Source: Gammaproteobacteria bacterium (GTDB lineage: Bacteria > Pseudomonadota > Gammaproteobacteria > Pseudomonadales > Pseudohongiellaceae). From it: a stretch of 64,000 nucleotides of DNA. Positions 51,364 to 60,893 of the stretch are shown here, piece by piece (position 1 is the first letter of the stretch; the number at the start of each line of letters is the position of its first letter). The DNA lies in contig JABJIC010000008.1 in the NCBI GenBank assembly GCA_018661465.1, forward strand, positions 1 to 64,000, given 5' to 3'. The notes under the pieces were generated by a model. That model saw nothing but the letters and a program-made list of their open reading frames with translations, ran no database searches and had not been told where the DNA came from. The translations under genes and the position numbers were made by a program.

Positions 51364-52593
51364 CTAACAATCTCGAATAAAATCGTAATCGATAGGCTTA
51401 TTCAGATCGATGTTGTGATGCTCGGACTCCATGGGGTATTTCAAGCCTGTAGCACAGTTAAACAACATCACATTTTCATCAGCTCTAATTCGTCCACTTT
51501 TAAGTTCCTGCTTTAGAGCCGCCAACGTAGCCGCACCCTCAGGACAGAGAAGTATTCCTTCGGTCTTGGCACACTCTTTATGAGCAGCATCAATGTCCTC
51601 GTCACTCACCGCCACTGCAAAACCATCACTCTCACGAACCGCATCGAGAATAAGAAAGTCACCCACAGCGGCTGGCACTCTGATTCCTGACGCGATGGTA
51701 TGAGCATCCTTCCATGGTTCAGCATGGCGAGTTCCTTCATCGAATGCCTTAACGATTGGTGCACAGCCTTCAGCCTGCACCGCCACCATGCGCGGTCGTT
51801 TTGAGCCTATCCAGCCGATCGCTTCCAGTTCCTGAAATGCCTTCCACATGCCGATAAGGCCGGTGCCTCCGCCGGTTGGATAAAGGATGACATCGGGAAG
51901 CTCCCAATCCAATTGCTCTGCCAGTTCCAGACCCATGGTCTTCTTGCCTTCTATACGATAAGGCTCCTTCAATGTAGAAGCATCGAACCAGTTCATTATC
52001 TCTTTGCCTTCACCCACGATTTTTCCACAGTCATTGATATAACCGTTGGCAAGAAATGTCTTCGCCCCCTGGAAGGCTATCTCTTCGATGTTTACTCGGG
52101 GCGTATCTTCCGGACAAAAAACATAGGTCTCAATATCTGCGGCAGAACAGTAAGCGGCCAATGCGGCTCCGGCATTGCCGTTGGTGGGCATTGCCATGCG
52201 CTGGACTCCCAGTTCTTTCGCCATGGCAACAGCCAGAGCCAGCCCCCTAGCCTTGAAAGAGCCTGTCGGTAGCCTGCCTTCATCCTTGATTAAAATTTCG
52301 CCGCATTCATATTGATTCTGTAATTTTTCTGCCGGCAAGATAGGAGTTATTAATTCTCCCAGACGAACAATATTTTCGGCTCGTCTAATAGGAAGAAATT
52401 CTCGATAGCGCCAGAACTCCGGGAGACGATCAGCAAGATCTTCCTTGGTTACCGCTTGGGAGAGCGCTTCGAGGTCATATCTGACCAACAAAGGCTTTCC
52501 TGCCTCTGATAAACCGTGCAGCCGATCAGCGGGATAAATTTTCCCGGTATAGCTACATTCCAGGTGGCTTACGAACGTTTCAATTTCTTGCAT
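51364..52593 (-). CDS. PLP-dependent threonine-synthase-like enzyme
   Basis: The 409-residue fold-type II PLP enzyme has the cofactor lysine in LPTGSFKARGLALAVAMA (about residue 115), an asparagine in MPTNGNAGAALAAYC, and the phosphate-binding glycine loop YPTGGGTGLIGMWKAF. The N-terminal CSYTGKIYPADRLHGLSEAGKPLLVRYD segment is the short zinc-ribbon-like opening found in threonine synthases that lack the long E. coli domain. It probably converts O-phosphohomoserine to threonine or handles a related substrate. There are no thrA or thrB neighbours. Confidence 0.85.
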   Translation of the reverse strand: MQEIETFVSHLECSYTGKIYPADRLHGLSEAGKPLLVRYDLEALSQAVTKEDLADRLPEFWRYREFLPIRRAENIVRLGELITPILPAEKLQNQYECGEILIKDEGRLPTGSFKARGLALAVAMAKELGVQRMAMPTNGNAGAALAAYCSAADIETYVFCPEDTPRVNIEEIAFQGAKTFLANGYINDCGKIVGEGKEIMNWFDASTLKEPYRIEGKKTMGLELAEQLDWELPDVILYPTGGGTGLIGMWKAFQELEAIGWIGSKRPRMVAVQAEGCAPIVKAFDEGTRHAEPWKDAHTIASGIRVPAAVGDFLILDAVRESDGFAVAVSDEDIDAAHKECAKTEGILLCPEGAATLAALKQELKSGRIRADENVMLFNCATGLKYPMESEHHNIDLNKPIDYDFIRDC

Positions 52594-52744
52594 AGGGAAT
52601 TCTCTTTGTGTCCTTGGCTGTTATCTCTACTAAGCAAAGCTTTGTATGTGAAACTCAACTATTTATCTAAACCCGGTTGCCAATTGTTTTTCTAATAGCA
52701 GTTCTAGTTACTTCTTACTTTTCCAGTTACTTGTAGTTCTCTCG

Positions 52745-53302
52745 TTAAAGGCGAAACATCTTGTTTATAATGCCGTCATTTTTGGCAGCATGAAAAATGG
52801 CAGCTGAAATATGCACGCTAATCACTGCGAGCAGTGACCAGCATGTCCAAATATGAACATCTGAAAAAAGTATATTCAGCTTATCGTTCTCATTCGTCCA
52901 GGAAGGCAAATTGAATAACCACCAAACCTGCGTCTGCCAACCACTGTAGGAAGAGGAAAGATACCCTGTAATACAGCAGGCGAAAATTAGGATGTAGATT
53001 ATCAGGTGATCAAAACTTGTGAGCCGTTCCAGCTTTGTTCGCGCGCCAGGTTTACTCTGCCTTTTTCGACTCAGTGCAGTAGTAATCATCACCACCGCAA
53101 ATAGAAAAACAGTTAGCCCAATGTTTTTATGTAACTGAAACGGTAGCTCACGATATGTGAACACTTCCGAAGGCAATGGCAGTGACAACATCCACCAACT
53201 GGAAATGAAAAGGAAAAAAATGGAGACAGCTAACAAGCAGTGTAGAACCACCGTAACTGGACTAACTCTTTCCATGTCGCGAGATTCTTCCAATCCGGTC
53301 AC
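52745..53302 (-). CDS. Cytochrome b561-type membrane protein
   Basis: The 185-residue integral membrane protein has four helices. Histidines that can ligate two b haems occur in HCLLAVSIFFLF, QLHKNIGLTVFLF, DVHIWTCWSLLAVISVHISAA and FHAAK, the pattern of bacterial cytochrome b561 (CybB-like superoxide or quinol oxidases). It starts with GTG inside the stop of the upstream gene (GTGA overlap), so the two are coupled. Confidence 0.83.
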   Translation of the reverse strand: MTGLEESRDMERVSPVTVVLHCLLAVSIFFLFISSWWMLSLPLPSEVFTYRELPFQLHKNIGLTVFLFAVVMITTALSRKRQSKPGARTKLERLTSFDHLIIYILIFACCITGYLSSSYSGWQTQVWWLFNLPSWTNENDKLNILFSDVHIWTCWSLLAVISVHISAAIFHAAKNDGIINKMFRL

Positions 53303-53931
53303 GTCATTTCCTTTTCATGCCCACCGCTACTATTAAGCGCGAGAAAGATAATCAGGAAAGAAATATGTATGGCTAGCCAAATCAGTAGCGGCCAAAGATA
53401 TTGCGCCCGCAAAAGAGGTCCAGTGTTGAGTACAGCCAGAAACTGGAGAATGTCGATTAGTGCGAGGGATGAGAAACTAAACCGAGCAAGCTTGGCTGAT
53501 AAAGTAGCGCTGCCAATTAGTTTGAATCCAATCAGAAACGAAAGCATCGCTGCGATACAGGCGAGTGTTGCACTGCTTATTTGAAATGAGCGAAACCAGG
53601 AGGGGCTGGAAGCCAGTGTGATTTGTACGCTACTCACCATCAGCTGGCATTCTGCAAGGGAAAGGTTTTCCTCTACAAGCTCGTCTGCCCGGCAGTCCGC
53701 TTCGGATATCTGTTCGGCAACAGATCCCGGAGCTATTACTACTTGTCGCAGCAACTCGTTGGCCTGAGTCGCAAAATAGAGAATCGCGAAGACTACGATT
53801 AACACTCCACTCAAGGGTAAATTGAATACTTTGTTGTCAGTCATGGATGTCGAGTGAGAATTCGCTAGCTCATCATTATTTTTATGGAATGAGTTTACCG
53901 TCATAGTTGATGAATTATAAGGGCGCGGCAT
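53299..53931 (-). CDS. Four-helix membrane protein coupled to cytochrome b561
   Basis: The 210-residue protein has a long soluble N-terminus (~35 residues). A start at an internal ATG (for example MTDNKVFN at residue 30) is possible. TM1 is at about 38-56, followed by an extracytoplasmic loop with two cysteines (ADCRADELVEENLSLAECQ), then three C-terminal helices. It overlaps the cytochrome b561 gene by four bases and is probably its partner or a quinone-side subunit. No family was recognised. Confidence 0.65.
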   Translation of the reverse strand: MPRPYNSSTMTVNSFHKNNDELANSHSTSMTDNKVFNLPLSGVLIVVFAILYFATQANELLRQVVIAPGSVAEQISEADCRADELVEENLSLAECQLMVSSVQITLASSPSWFRSFQISSATLACIAAMLSFLIGFKLIGSATLSAKLARFSFSSLALIDILQFLAVLNTGPLLRAQYLWPLLIWLAIHISFLIIFLALNSSGGHEKEMT

Positions 53932-54022
53932 TTTCTGGACTTTGGTGTTCTCTCAAATAGGTGTAAGCTCAGACATAATTTCGAGCCTCCTTCACTAAAT
54001 ACTATTATCTACGAGTTAAATC

Positions 54023-56131
54023 ATGAACTTGCGTAATCGATTCTTCCTAATCATATTCCCTCTTTTATCCATTTTGGCATCCTGCGGCGCAGAAGAACCT
54101 GTCGATATCGTAGCGGCCCCCAGTGAGCCGGCCTCTTCAAACACAACTAGAGATGAGCCTGCTAGCCCTGAATTTGGCAGCTTTGGCGTCGATCTTACCA
54201 ATCAAAATACCGACATACGCCCTGGCGATGACTTTTTCATGTTTGCCAATGGCACGTGGGTAGATAATTACGAACTCCCTGACGATCGCAGCAGCCACAG
54301 CACGCCTGAGACACTGCGGGATACATCAAATGAGAGGGTTCAGGTGATTGTTGATGACCTGACCTCTTTGGAGCCAGCCGATGGCTCGCTGGAGCGGAAG
54401 GTCAGCGACTATTACCTCACCTATATGGATGTCGACACTCTTAACCAGTTGGGAATGAGTCCACTGTTGCCTAATCTCGCGGCAATCGAAAGTATTAGCT
54501 CGAGACAGGAGTTGATCACTGCTTTCGGCCGAGCGAGAGTCGACAATACTGCCAGCCCGGTAAACTTTTCCATTAGCACAGACAGGTCCGATCCTGACCA
54601 GCATCAACTTTCCTTATCCGTAGGCGGCTTTTCTTTACCTGATCGCGATTACTACCTTGTTGATTCTGAGAGAAACCTCAATATCAGAAAGGAGTTTGTG
54701 GAACATGTGGCCCGCATATTGAGTCTTGCCGGAATCGAAGATGGTGCAGACAAAGCGGATGCAATTCTCAGCCTGGAAACCAGAATTGCGGAATTCACCT
54801 GGCCAAGGGCTCAACGTCGAAATCGAGACCTTACTTACAATCCCATGAACTTCGATGATTTTATTACGGAGTACCCCGGCTTCGATTGGGAAAGATTTTT
54901 CTCATCGGCCGGCGTCGAAAACCTGGAAGATTTGAATGTAATTTATCCGAGTGCCATGTCGCCCACTATAGATCTAGTAAATGACGTTTCAATAGAGGAC
55001 TGGAAGAGTTTGATGACTTATCGCCTGGTTAACGATAGTGCCAGGTTCCTCTCTGAAGAAATCGACAATGAATCCTTTCGTTTCTATTCAACTGTGTTGA
55101 GGGGCGTGCCCGCACAAAGAGAACGATGGGAACGAGGCGTAGCCCGCGTAGGATCCATATCAAGCCTCGGCGAGGTTCTTGGCCAGGTATATGTAGAAAG
55201 ACATTTCCCACCAGAAGCGAAAGACCAAATGAGCGAACTGGTTGAGAATCTTCGAGACGCACTTGGCCGTAGTATCGCTGAGCTCGATTGGATGGGTGAA
55301 GAAACCAAGGCTGAAGCAAACCTGAAACTGAACTCTTTCCGCCCAAAGATAGCCTATCCCGATGAATGGACAGACCTCTCCGGCCTGGAAATTGTTGACG
55401 GTGATTTATTCGCAACTGTTCAGAACATTAGAGAATTTAATTACGAAGACTCTCTTAGTCGTTTAGGTCAACCAACTCGACGGGAGGAATGGGGTATGAC
55501 TCCACAAACCGTGAATGCCTATTACAATCCCGCGTTTAACGAAGTTGTTTTTCCTGCAGCAATTCTGCAAGCCCCATTTTTTGATGCGGCGGCTGACCCT
55601 GCTGTTAACTATGGCGGCATCGGTTCAGTGATTGGTCACGAGATGGGCCATGGCTTCGATGATCAAGGCTCCAAATATGATTTCAATGGCATACAACGAA
55701 ACTGGTGGACTGATGCAGACCGAGCCAATTTCGATGTGCTCACTTCCGCTCTAGCCGCTCAGTATGATGAGTTCGAACCGGTGGAAGGACATTTCATAGA
55801 CGGTAATTTCACACTTGGGGAAAACATAGGGGACCTTGGTGGCCTGTCCATGGCGTACCGCGCCTACAAAATTTATCTCAACGGCGAAGAGGCTCCAGTT
55901 ATTGACGGGGTAACTGGAGACCAGCGTTTCTTCCTCGCTTATGCACAATTGTGGAAGAGTAAAATTCGTGACGACGCCTTGATTCAACGACTCACTGCAG
56001 ACCCCCACTCTCCAGCTAGATTTCGATCAAATGGCGTAGTGAGAAATATGGATGAATGGTATGAAGCCTTCGATGTGCAGCCAGGAGATGAGCTCTATCT
56101 TGCGCCGGAAGACAGAATCAAGATTTGGTAA
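54023..56131 (+). CDS. M13-family zinc metallopeptidase lipoprotein (PepO/neprilysin type)
   Basis: The 702-residue protein has a lipoprotein signal with lipobox LASC (cysteine ~17) and a Ser/Pro-rich linker. The M13 body starts at GVDLTNQNTDIRPGDDFFMFANGTW. Catalytic motifs are NAYYNPAFNEVVFPAAILQ, the zinc site VIGHEMGHGFDDQGSKYD and the third ligand region LGENIGDLGGLSMA. It should cleave oligopeptides at the cell envelope, anchored to a membrane. It stands alone. Confidence 0.93.
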   Translation: MNLRNRFFLIIFPLLSILASCGAEEPVDIVAAPSEPASSNTTRDEPASPEFGSFGVDLTNQNTDIRPGDDFFMFANGTWVDNYELPDDRSSHSTPETLRDTSNERVQVIVDDLTSLEPADGSLERKVSDYYLTYMDVDTLNQLGMSPLLPNLAAIESISSRQELITAFGRARVDNTASPVNFSISTDRSDPDQHQLSLSVGGFSLPDRDYYLVDSERNLNIRKEFVEHVARILSLAGIEDGADKADAILSLETRIAEFTWPRAQRRNRDLTYNPMNFDDFITEYPGFDWERFFSSAGVENLEDLNVIYPSAMSPTIDLVNDVSIEDWKSLMTYRLVNDSARFLSEEIDNESFRFYSTVLRGVPAQRERWERGVARVGSISSLGEVLGQVYVERHFPPEAKDQMSELVENLRDALGRSIAELDWMGEETKAEANLKLNSFRPKIAYPDEWTDLSGLEIVDGDLFATVQNIREFNYEDSLSRLGQPTRREEWGMTPQTVNAYYNPAFNEVVFPAAILQAPFFDAAADPAVNYGGIGSVIGHEMGHGFDDQGSKYDFNGIQRNWWTDADRANFDVLTSALAAQYDEFEPVEGHFIDGNFTLGENIGDLGGLSMAYRAYKIYLNGEEAPVIDGVTGDQRFFLAYAQLWKSKIRDDALIQRLTADPHSPARFRSNGVVRNMDEWYEAFDVQPGDELYLAPEDRIKIW

Positions 56132-56191
56132 CTAGCTTCTCGCAAGCAAGAAAGGGAATAGAAGGCTTCTGATTGCTTACTTAGTGTCTTT

Positions 56192-56590
56192 CTAGGAACC
56201 TGCCTCTTCAAATGATTTGAGATTCGGATTAGCAGGATTCCAGGAAATCCTATGCTTCAACCAAACTTCGTTTTTTGGAGGAAATTGTTCGGGCTTATCG
56301 AAACTGGCGAGTGTCACATCAATATAGTCAGCATTGGCCTGATAGCTCAGCGCCGTTCCGCAATCACCACAGAATGATCGCGTCACATTTTCTGAGGATT
56401 TGAAGTATTTTGGCTCCGGTGTCAGCCATGTAAATGCGGAGCTAGCACAGACTGCCCAGCCAACACTCTCGGCACCAGCGGCTAACTGGCAGGAACGGCA
56501 ATGACAGATAGCCACTACTTTGGGTGGCTGGCTTATTTGATATCGCAGCTTGCCGCAGCTGCAACCACCTGATGCCTTCTCTTCACTCAT
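56192..56590 (-). CDS. GFA-family (glutathione-dependent formaldehyde-activating-like) zinc protein
   Basis: The 132-residue protein carries the Mss4-like zinc cysteines: GGCSCGKLRY near the N-terminus, ICHCRSCQLAAG, and SFCGDCGTALSY. The family is named after Gfa, but most members have no proven activity on S-hydroxymethylglutathione. It is cytoplasmic and stands alone, convergent with the M13 peptidase gene. Confidence 0.88.
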   Translation of the reverse strand: MSEEKASGGCSCGKLRYQISQPPKVVAICHCRSCQLAAGAESVGWAVCASSAFTWLTPEPKYFKSSENVTRSFCGDCGTALSYQANADYIDVTLASFDKPEQFPPKNEVWLKHRISWNPANPNLKSFEEAGS

Positions 56591-56838
56591 ATCGAATCAG
56601 AACCTCGATGCTTATTGCCTAAAATCCCGCCCTGGTCACGACTTTAGGACCAAGAGGGCATTATCTTCCCAAGTGGTTAATTTCGCCAATATTGGTGAAT
56701 TTTGACATTCATATCTCGGCTCTCTATCTATATCTCTTTGTATTTGCTACTTTTTTTTAGTTGGCATGGAATTCGCAACTAACCTTAAGCAATGTTAAAT
56801 GTGTGGGAAACCGCTATTACCACCGAGGTAGGAGAGAG

Positions 56839-57111
56839 ATGAGAACTATAGGAAACTTGTTGTGTATATTTCTGTGTATTCTGGGGCTGCTGGCGCTGTT
56901 GCCGTTAATTTCCTTCGGCTTCGCTCTCATCTGCGGCGCCTTTGTTCTGGCTATCTGGGTTCTACCTGTCTGGATTATTGCCACATCCGATAAAACTACC
57001 GGCATGGAGAAATGTGCCTGGATTCTCGCCATGGTATTTCTTTCATGGTTTGCCTGGGTGTTCTACTTTTTCCTCGCGCCACTCAAGTCCAAGCAAGAGT
57101 ATTACTACTAA
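56839..57111 (+). CDS. Small two- to three-helix membrane protein
   Basis: The ATG at 56839, preceded by GAGGTAGGAGAGAG, is preferred over an upstream extension whose translated residues look non-coding. The 90-residue protein has hydrophobic segments at about 5-25, 27-46 and 58-80, and a lysine-rich tail ending KQEYYY. The middle includes the KTTGMEKCAWILAMVFLSWFAWVFYFFLAP stretch typical of phospholipase-D-nuclease N-terminal (PLDc_N)-like membrane proteins. Function is unknown. Confidence 0.65.
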   Translation: MRTIGNLLCIFLCILGLLALLPLISFGFALICGAFVLAIWVLPVWIIATSDKTTGMEKCAWILAMVFLSWFAWVFYFFLAPLKSKQEYYY

Positions 57112-57273
57112 ACGGCTCTTGTTGGGCAATCCGATATAGGCAACTCTGTTTTAGGCAGCTTGCACTGCTTTCAGTGACCAAGCCCTGGGTTCTCATTTCG
57201 CCTTTTTTTATTACGGCACTTTTAAAGCAGATGAGTTCGGGTATTATGATCGCTGTATTAGCAGGATGCGTTT

Positions 57274-58038
57274 ATGCCGATTATCGAAATAAAGGACTTG
57301 GCGAAGAAATACCCTCTTCCCGACAATAAATCCGAAACCTTTTTTGCCGTAAATGGAATCTCCCTCTCAATCGAGGCGGGTGAAATTTATGGCATCCTCG
57401 GCCCCAATGGTGCTGGCAAGACAACTACATTGGAAATGCTGGAAGGTCTTAATGATATTGATGGTGGCTCTGCCACTATCGATGGCATCGATGTTGCGAA
57501 GGAACCTTTCAAAGTAAAACAAATTATTGGCGTTCAGCTGCAGGCCAATGAATATTTCGACAACCTCTCCCTGCTGGAACTTCTTACTCTTTTTGGTGCT
57601 CTCTACGATCGCATTATCGACCCTAACGATCTGTTGGCGAAAGTTCATTTGCAGGAAAAGGCACAAGCAAAACCTGCGAATCTTTCCGGCGGCCAGAAAC
57701 AGCGTTTCTCAATAGCTTGCGCACTGGTCAATGAGCCCAAGGTTTTATTTTTGGACGAACCGACTACAGGCTTAGACCCTCAGGCAAAACGCAATCTTTG
57801 GGATTTGGTATTGGAACTCAACGGTGCCGGAATGACCATCGTGCTCACTACTCATAATATGGAAGAAGCCGAGACTCTTTGTCAGAGAATAGCCATCATG
57901 GATCATGGCGAGGTTGTCGCAGAAGACACGCCGCAGCAACTAATTCTCAAACATGCGGCGGAACCACCTGAAGCGCCGCTACATGGAAATATCGAGGATG
58001 TATTTCTTGCTCTTACCGGGCACGGACTAAGGGAATAG
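57274..58038 (+). CDS. ABC-2 exporter ATP-binding protein, DrrA-like
   Basis: The 254-residue ATPase has Walker A GPNGAGKTTTLEML (about 42-55), Q-loop GVQLQANEYF, signature LSGGQKQRFS, Walker B VLFLDEPTTGLDPQAK and switch TTHNMEEAE. It is shorter than the NatA-like ATPase at 12820 and lacks its C-terminal extension. The permease gene starts seven bases after its stop. Confidence 0.9.
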   Translation: MPIIEIKDLAKKYPLPDNKSETFFAVNGISLSIEAGEIYGILGPNGAGKTTTLEMLEGLNDIDGGSATIDGIDVAKEPFKVKQIIGVQLQANEYFDNLSLLELLTLFGALYDRIIDPNDLLAKVHLQEKAQAKPANLSGGQKQRFSIACALVNEPKVLFLDEPTTGLDPQAKRNLWDLVLELNGAGMTIVLTTHNMEEAETLCQRIAIMDHGEVVAEDTPQQLILKHAAEPPEAPLHGNIEDVFLALTGHGLRE

Positions 58039-58045
58039 ACCTGAA

Positions 58046-59137
58046 ATGTTAAGCAAATTACAAATACATCTAGCCAAGGTTTTTCTGAAAATTTTTCTGC
58101 GAGATCGACAGTCCATATTCTTCAGTCTATTTTTTCCCGTGATCTTTATGACTGTGTTTGGATTCATTAACAATGCAGATCAGGAAGCGATCAATATCGG
58201 TGTTGTGAATAATTCCAGCAGTATTGTTGCTACTGACTTCGCTCAGCTTCTCATCGACAACCCGGTGTTTGCAGTAACTATCGGACAGGAAGAACGCTTA
58301 AGAGACGAATTGATTGCTGGTGACCAGACCATGGTTCTGGTTCTCCCCGCGAGTTTCGACACAGAGAGCGAGAGTGAAAACCTGAGGTTATTAGTGGATG
58401 CCGCTCAGGTAAATCAGTTAAGTTTAATAGTACCCCTTCTGCAACAGACTCTTATTTCAATTGAGCGTGAGTTCAGAAATATCGAGCCAATGTTTAATCT
58501 GGAACTGGAAGACGTCCAGGCTCGCTCTCAACGTTATATCGACTTTCTATTGCCAGGTCTGATGGCTTTTACGCTGATGCAGCTGGCCATTGCCGGAAGT
58601 GGATTTAATATTGTCGAGTATCGCCGTAAGGGAATTCTTAAGCGGCTTTTCGTCACGCCGATACAACCCAAGGACTTCATTACTGCCATCGTGCTTGCCC
58701 GTATGGCTATTGTTCTTATTCAGCTCACCGTTCTGATTGCCTTTGCCACGTTTGTACTTGATGTACGAATCCTTGGGAATTTCGCTTCTTTCTATTTTGT
58801 GATCATGCTCGGTACATTTATTTTTCTGTGCCTTGGGTTCTGTCTCGGCAGCATTGCCAAGACCCAGCAAGCTGTTGGCGCCATTGGAAATATTGTGATT
58901 TTCCCTCAGATTTTCTTGTCTGGAGTTTTCTATCCAATTGAGTCGATGCCAGAACTGGTTCAACCTATCGCCAGGGTTCTTCCCTTGAGTTTTGTCTCTA
59001 CGGCCATGCGTGATATAGCAAACAATGGCGCGGCAATGTTAGAAATTATGCCCAGCCTTATTGGTATTGCGGTTTGGTTTGTAATTTCGTTTGTTCTGGC
59101 CACGCGCCTGTTTGTATGGAAAGACGTCGCCAACTAG
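58046..59137 (+). CDS. ABC-2 exporter permease
   Basis: The 363-residue inner-membrane protein has TM1 (about 20-40), a periplasmic domain (~45-175), and five C-terminal helices with ABC-2 signature stretches (FLLPGLMAFTLMQLAIAGSGFNIVEYRRKGILKRLFVTPI and GFCLGSIAKTQQAVGAIGNIVIFPQIFLSGVFYPI, each only partly quoted here as landmarks around residues 170-210 and 270-305). It pairs with the ATPase immediately upstream. The substrate is unknown. Confidence 0.88.
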   Translation: MLSKLQIHLAKVFLKIFLRDRQSIFFSLFFPVIFMTVFGFINNADQEAINIGVVNNSSSIVATDFAQLLIDNPVFAVTIGQEERLRDELIAGDQTMVLVLPASFDTESESENLRLLVDAAQVNQLSLIVPLLQQTLISIEREFRNIEPMFNLELEDVQARSQRYIDFLLPGLMAFTLMQLAIAGSGFNIVEYRRKGILKRLFVTPIQPKDFITAIVLARMAIVLIQLTVLIAFATFVLDVRILGNFASFYFVIMLGTFIFLCLGFCLGSIAKTQQAVGAIGNIVIFPQIFLSGVFYPIESMPELVQPIARVLPLSFVSTAMRDIANNGAAMLEIMPSLIGIAVWFVISFVLATRLFVWKDVAN

Positions 59138-59437
59138 ATTTTTCTGTATTGCTATTCGTACAGTGAATACTTCTAAACTTAGCTTGCGAGCTAATTTCTT
59201 ACAGTATTTGTTTGAACTACTTCCTTCGACTGTTCTCTTCAGTTAGACCGTCAACTAAATCTTCAACTACACGGCTTAAACGTTCCCTTGAACTATTTTC
59301 CTTCTAAACAAGGTCAAACATGTAATATAGTCTGCTGCTGGATCAGCATAGACGATTTAATTGAACACTATATATGCACACTACAGGGGATTAGCCCCGT
59401 CGCAACAAAAGTCTGAATATCAACAATGGAGAGAAAT

Positions 59438-59923
59438 ATGTCAAAACGTGTAATTGCAGTACTAACCGCTTTCACCATACTCATTTCAGGAGCAATGCTT
59501 ACTGCATCAGCGCAGGATGCACCAACTCCCGAGGAGCAGGCAGCTGCAGCTGTAGACACTCGAAAATCTTTGTTCAAATTGTTCATACACAATCTCCGCC
59601 CGATTGCAGCCATGGCACAAGGTGCGCCTTTTAATGCTGAAATTGCCGAGCGTAATGCAAGGCGTATCGCAGCGATGGCTCCGATGATTCCAGAACTTCT
59701 GGCTCACGATACTCGAGGATTCGATGTTGAGACCACTGCTTTGGACAAGATCTGGGATAACCAGGACGATATCGCAGCAAAAGCTCAGGCACTTGTAGAC
59801 AATGCAAATGCATTTGCTGCCGCAGCAGCTACTGGTGAAATGGGTGCAACTCTAGGTGCCTTCCGCGCCTTCGGTGGATCTTGTGGTAACTGCCATGATG
59901 AGTATCGTGTAGATAACGACTAG
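59438..59923 (+). CDS. Class II cytochrome c (cytochrome c'-type)
   Basis: The ATG at 59438 is chosen, with GGAGAGAA just before it; the ATG at 59426 overlaps that site. The precursor of about 161 residues has a signal ending LTASAQ. The mature domain is a four-helix bundle with the haem motif GSCGNCHDEYR (CxxCH) at the very C-terminus, as in class II cytochromes. It may transfer electrons or bind NO in the periplasm. A strong terminator follows, so it is monocistronic. Confidence 0.88.
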   Translation: MSKRVIAVLTAFTILISGAMLTASAQDAPTPEEQAAAAVDTRKSLFKLFIHNLRPIAAMAQGAPFNAEIAERNARRIAAMAPMIPELLAHDTRGFDVETTALDKIWDNQDDIAAKAQALVDNANAFAAAAATGEMGATLGAFRAFGGSCGNCHDEYRVDND

Positions 59924-59948
59924 TAATTGGTAGGTAATTCCGAAGAAG

Positions 59949-59983
59949 CTATCGAGTTTATTTTTAGGCTCGATAGTTTTTTT
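59949..59983 (+). terminator. Intrinsic terminator after the class II cytochrome c gene
   Basis: CTATCGAG and CTCGATAG form a perfect 8-bp stem with a 12-base loop, followed by TTTTTTT. Confidence 0.93.
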
Positions 59984-59995
59984 GTTTCTAGCCCT

Positions 59996-60871
59996 TTAAT
60001 TCCCGCGTTTGAAATATGCCGCTAGAGCATCGCGATCTTCGTCGGTGAGTTTGCTGGTGTTGTGTTCGATTACGTCGTTCATATCGCCGCCGACAAATTC
60101 ACCGTTGGGCTTTAAGCCAATCAGTAGAAACAGATCAACGTTGTTAATGGTCCATTCCGCCAGCGCTTCTGCATCGATGGCTTCCACTGTTTCTTCTCCA
60201 AGCGTTGCACCTGTGTAAGCTCGACTAGTGTCGAGGATTCCCAAACTATTTCTTGGTGTGTGACATTCACTGCAGTGGCCGAGGTTGTTTGCGAGATAAG
60301 CACCACGAGCTACCAGCTCGTCATTGAATGTTTCTGCTGCTGGCTGAGCCCGGTCTGCCATGAAGTTCCATCCTGCTACTGTCCATCGGAATAACCACGA
60401 GGCTGTTTCGGCTTCCGGAGCTTGATAGCTGACAGCATCCAGGGACATCAGGTATGCACCGATGTCGAGAACTTCTTCATCACTTAATCCTGCATAGGCT
60501 CTGTAAGGAAAAGCCGGATAGTAAAAACCTCCACCAGGGCTTCGGCCGTGTTTTAGTGCAAGAAGAAAATCTCTTGCTGTCCAGTTACCGATTCCTGTTT
60601 CAGCATCCGGTGTAATGTTCGGCGCATAGAATGTACCGAAGTCCGTTTCCAGTGCAAAGCCGCCGCTGAAAGTTTCGGCTGTCTCTTCGCCTTCAGCGCG
60701 GTGGCAACTTATACAACCACCGGCACTCACCAGATAAGCCCCACGAGCGATTGCTTCTTCTGATGTTGGTAGAGAAACTTCTGATGATACTGGCGGCACA
60801 GCAAACAGAGCGTATGCAATTCCGACTGAAATCAGTGCCAGTGCAACTAGAATTATTTTTTGTTTCTTCAT
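59996..60871 (-). CDS. Membrane-anchored dihaem cytochrome c
   Basis: The 291-residue protein has an N-terminal hydrophobic segment (about 5-24, probably an uncleaved anchor) and two cytochrome c domains with CxxCH motifs in GGCISCHRAEGEE (about residue 52) and GHCSECHTPRNS (about residue 196). The arrangement resembles the cytochrome subunits of membrane alcohol or gluconate dehydrogenases and related electron conduits to the oxidase. No dehydrogenase subunit is adjacent, so its partner lies elsewhere. AAGGACG precedes the ATG. Confidence 0.87.
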   Translation of the reverse strand: MKKQKIILVALALISVGIAYALFAVPPVSSEVSLPTSEEAIARGAYLVSAGGCISCHRAEGEETAETFSGGFALETDFGTFYAPNITPDAETGIGNWTARDFLLALKHGRSPGGGFYYPAFPYRAYAGLSDEEVLDIGAYLMSLDAVSYQAPEAETASWLFRWTVAGWNFMADRAQPAAETFNDELVARGAYLANNLGHCSECHTPRNSLGILDTSRAYTGATLGEETVEAIDAEALAEWTINNVDLFLLIGLKPNGEFVGGDMNDVIEHNTSKLTDEDRDALAAYFKRGN

Positions 60872-60893
60872 GTCGTAATGACGTCCTTCACAC

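Noticed and set aside
51268..51516. Plus-strand 82-codon frame near the bacteriocin locus, considered as a second bacteriocin peptide or immunity gene
   Set aside because: Its second half is antisense to the conserved end of the threonine-synthase-like gene, and it has no leader motif, so it reads as a shadow frame.
58547..58963. Minus-strand 138-codon frame
   Set aside because: It is antisense to the transmembrane part of the ABC-2 permease; its charged, low-complexity product is the expected mirror of hydrophobic codons.
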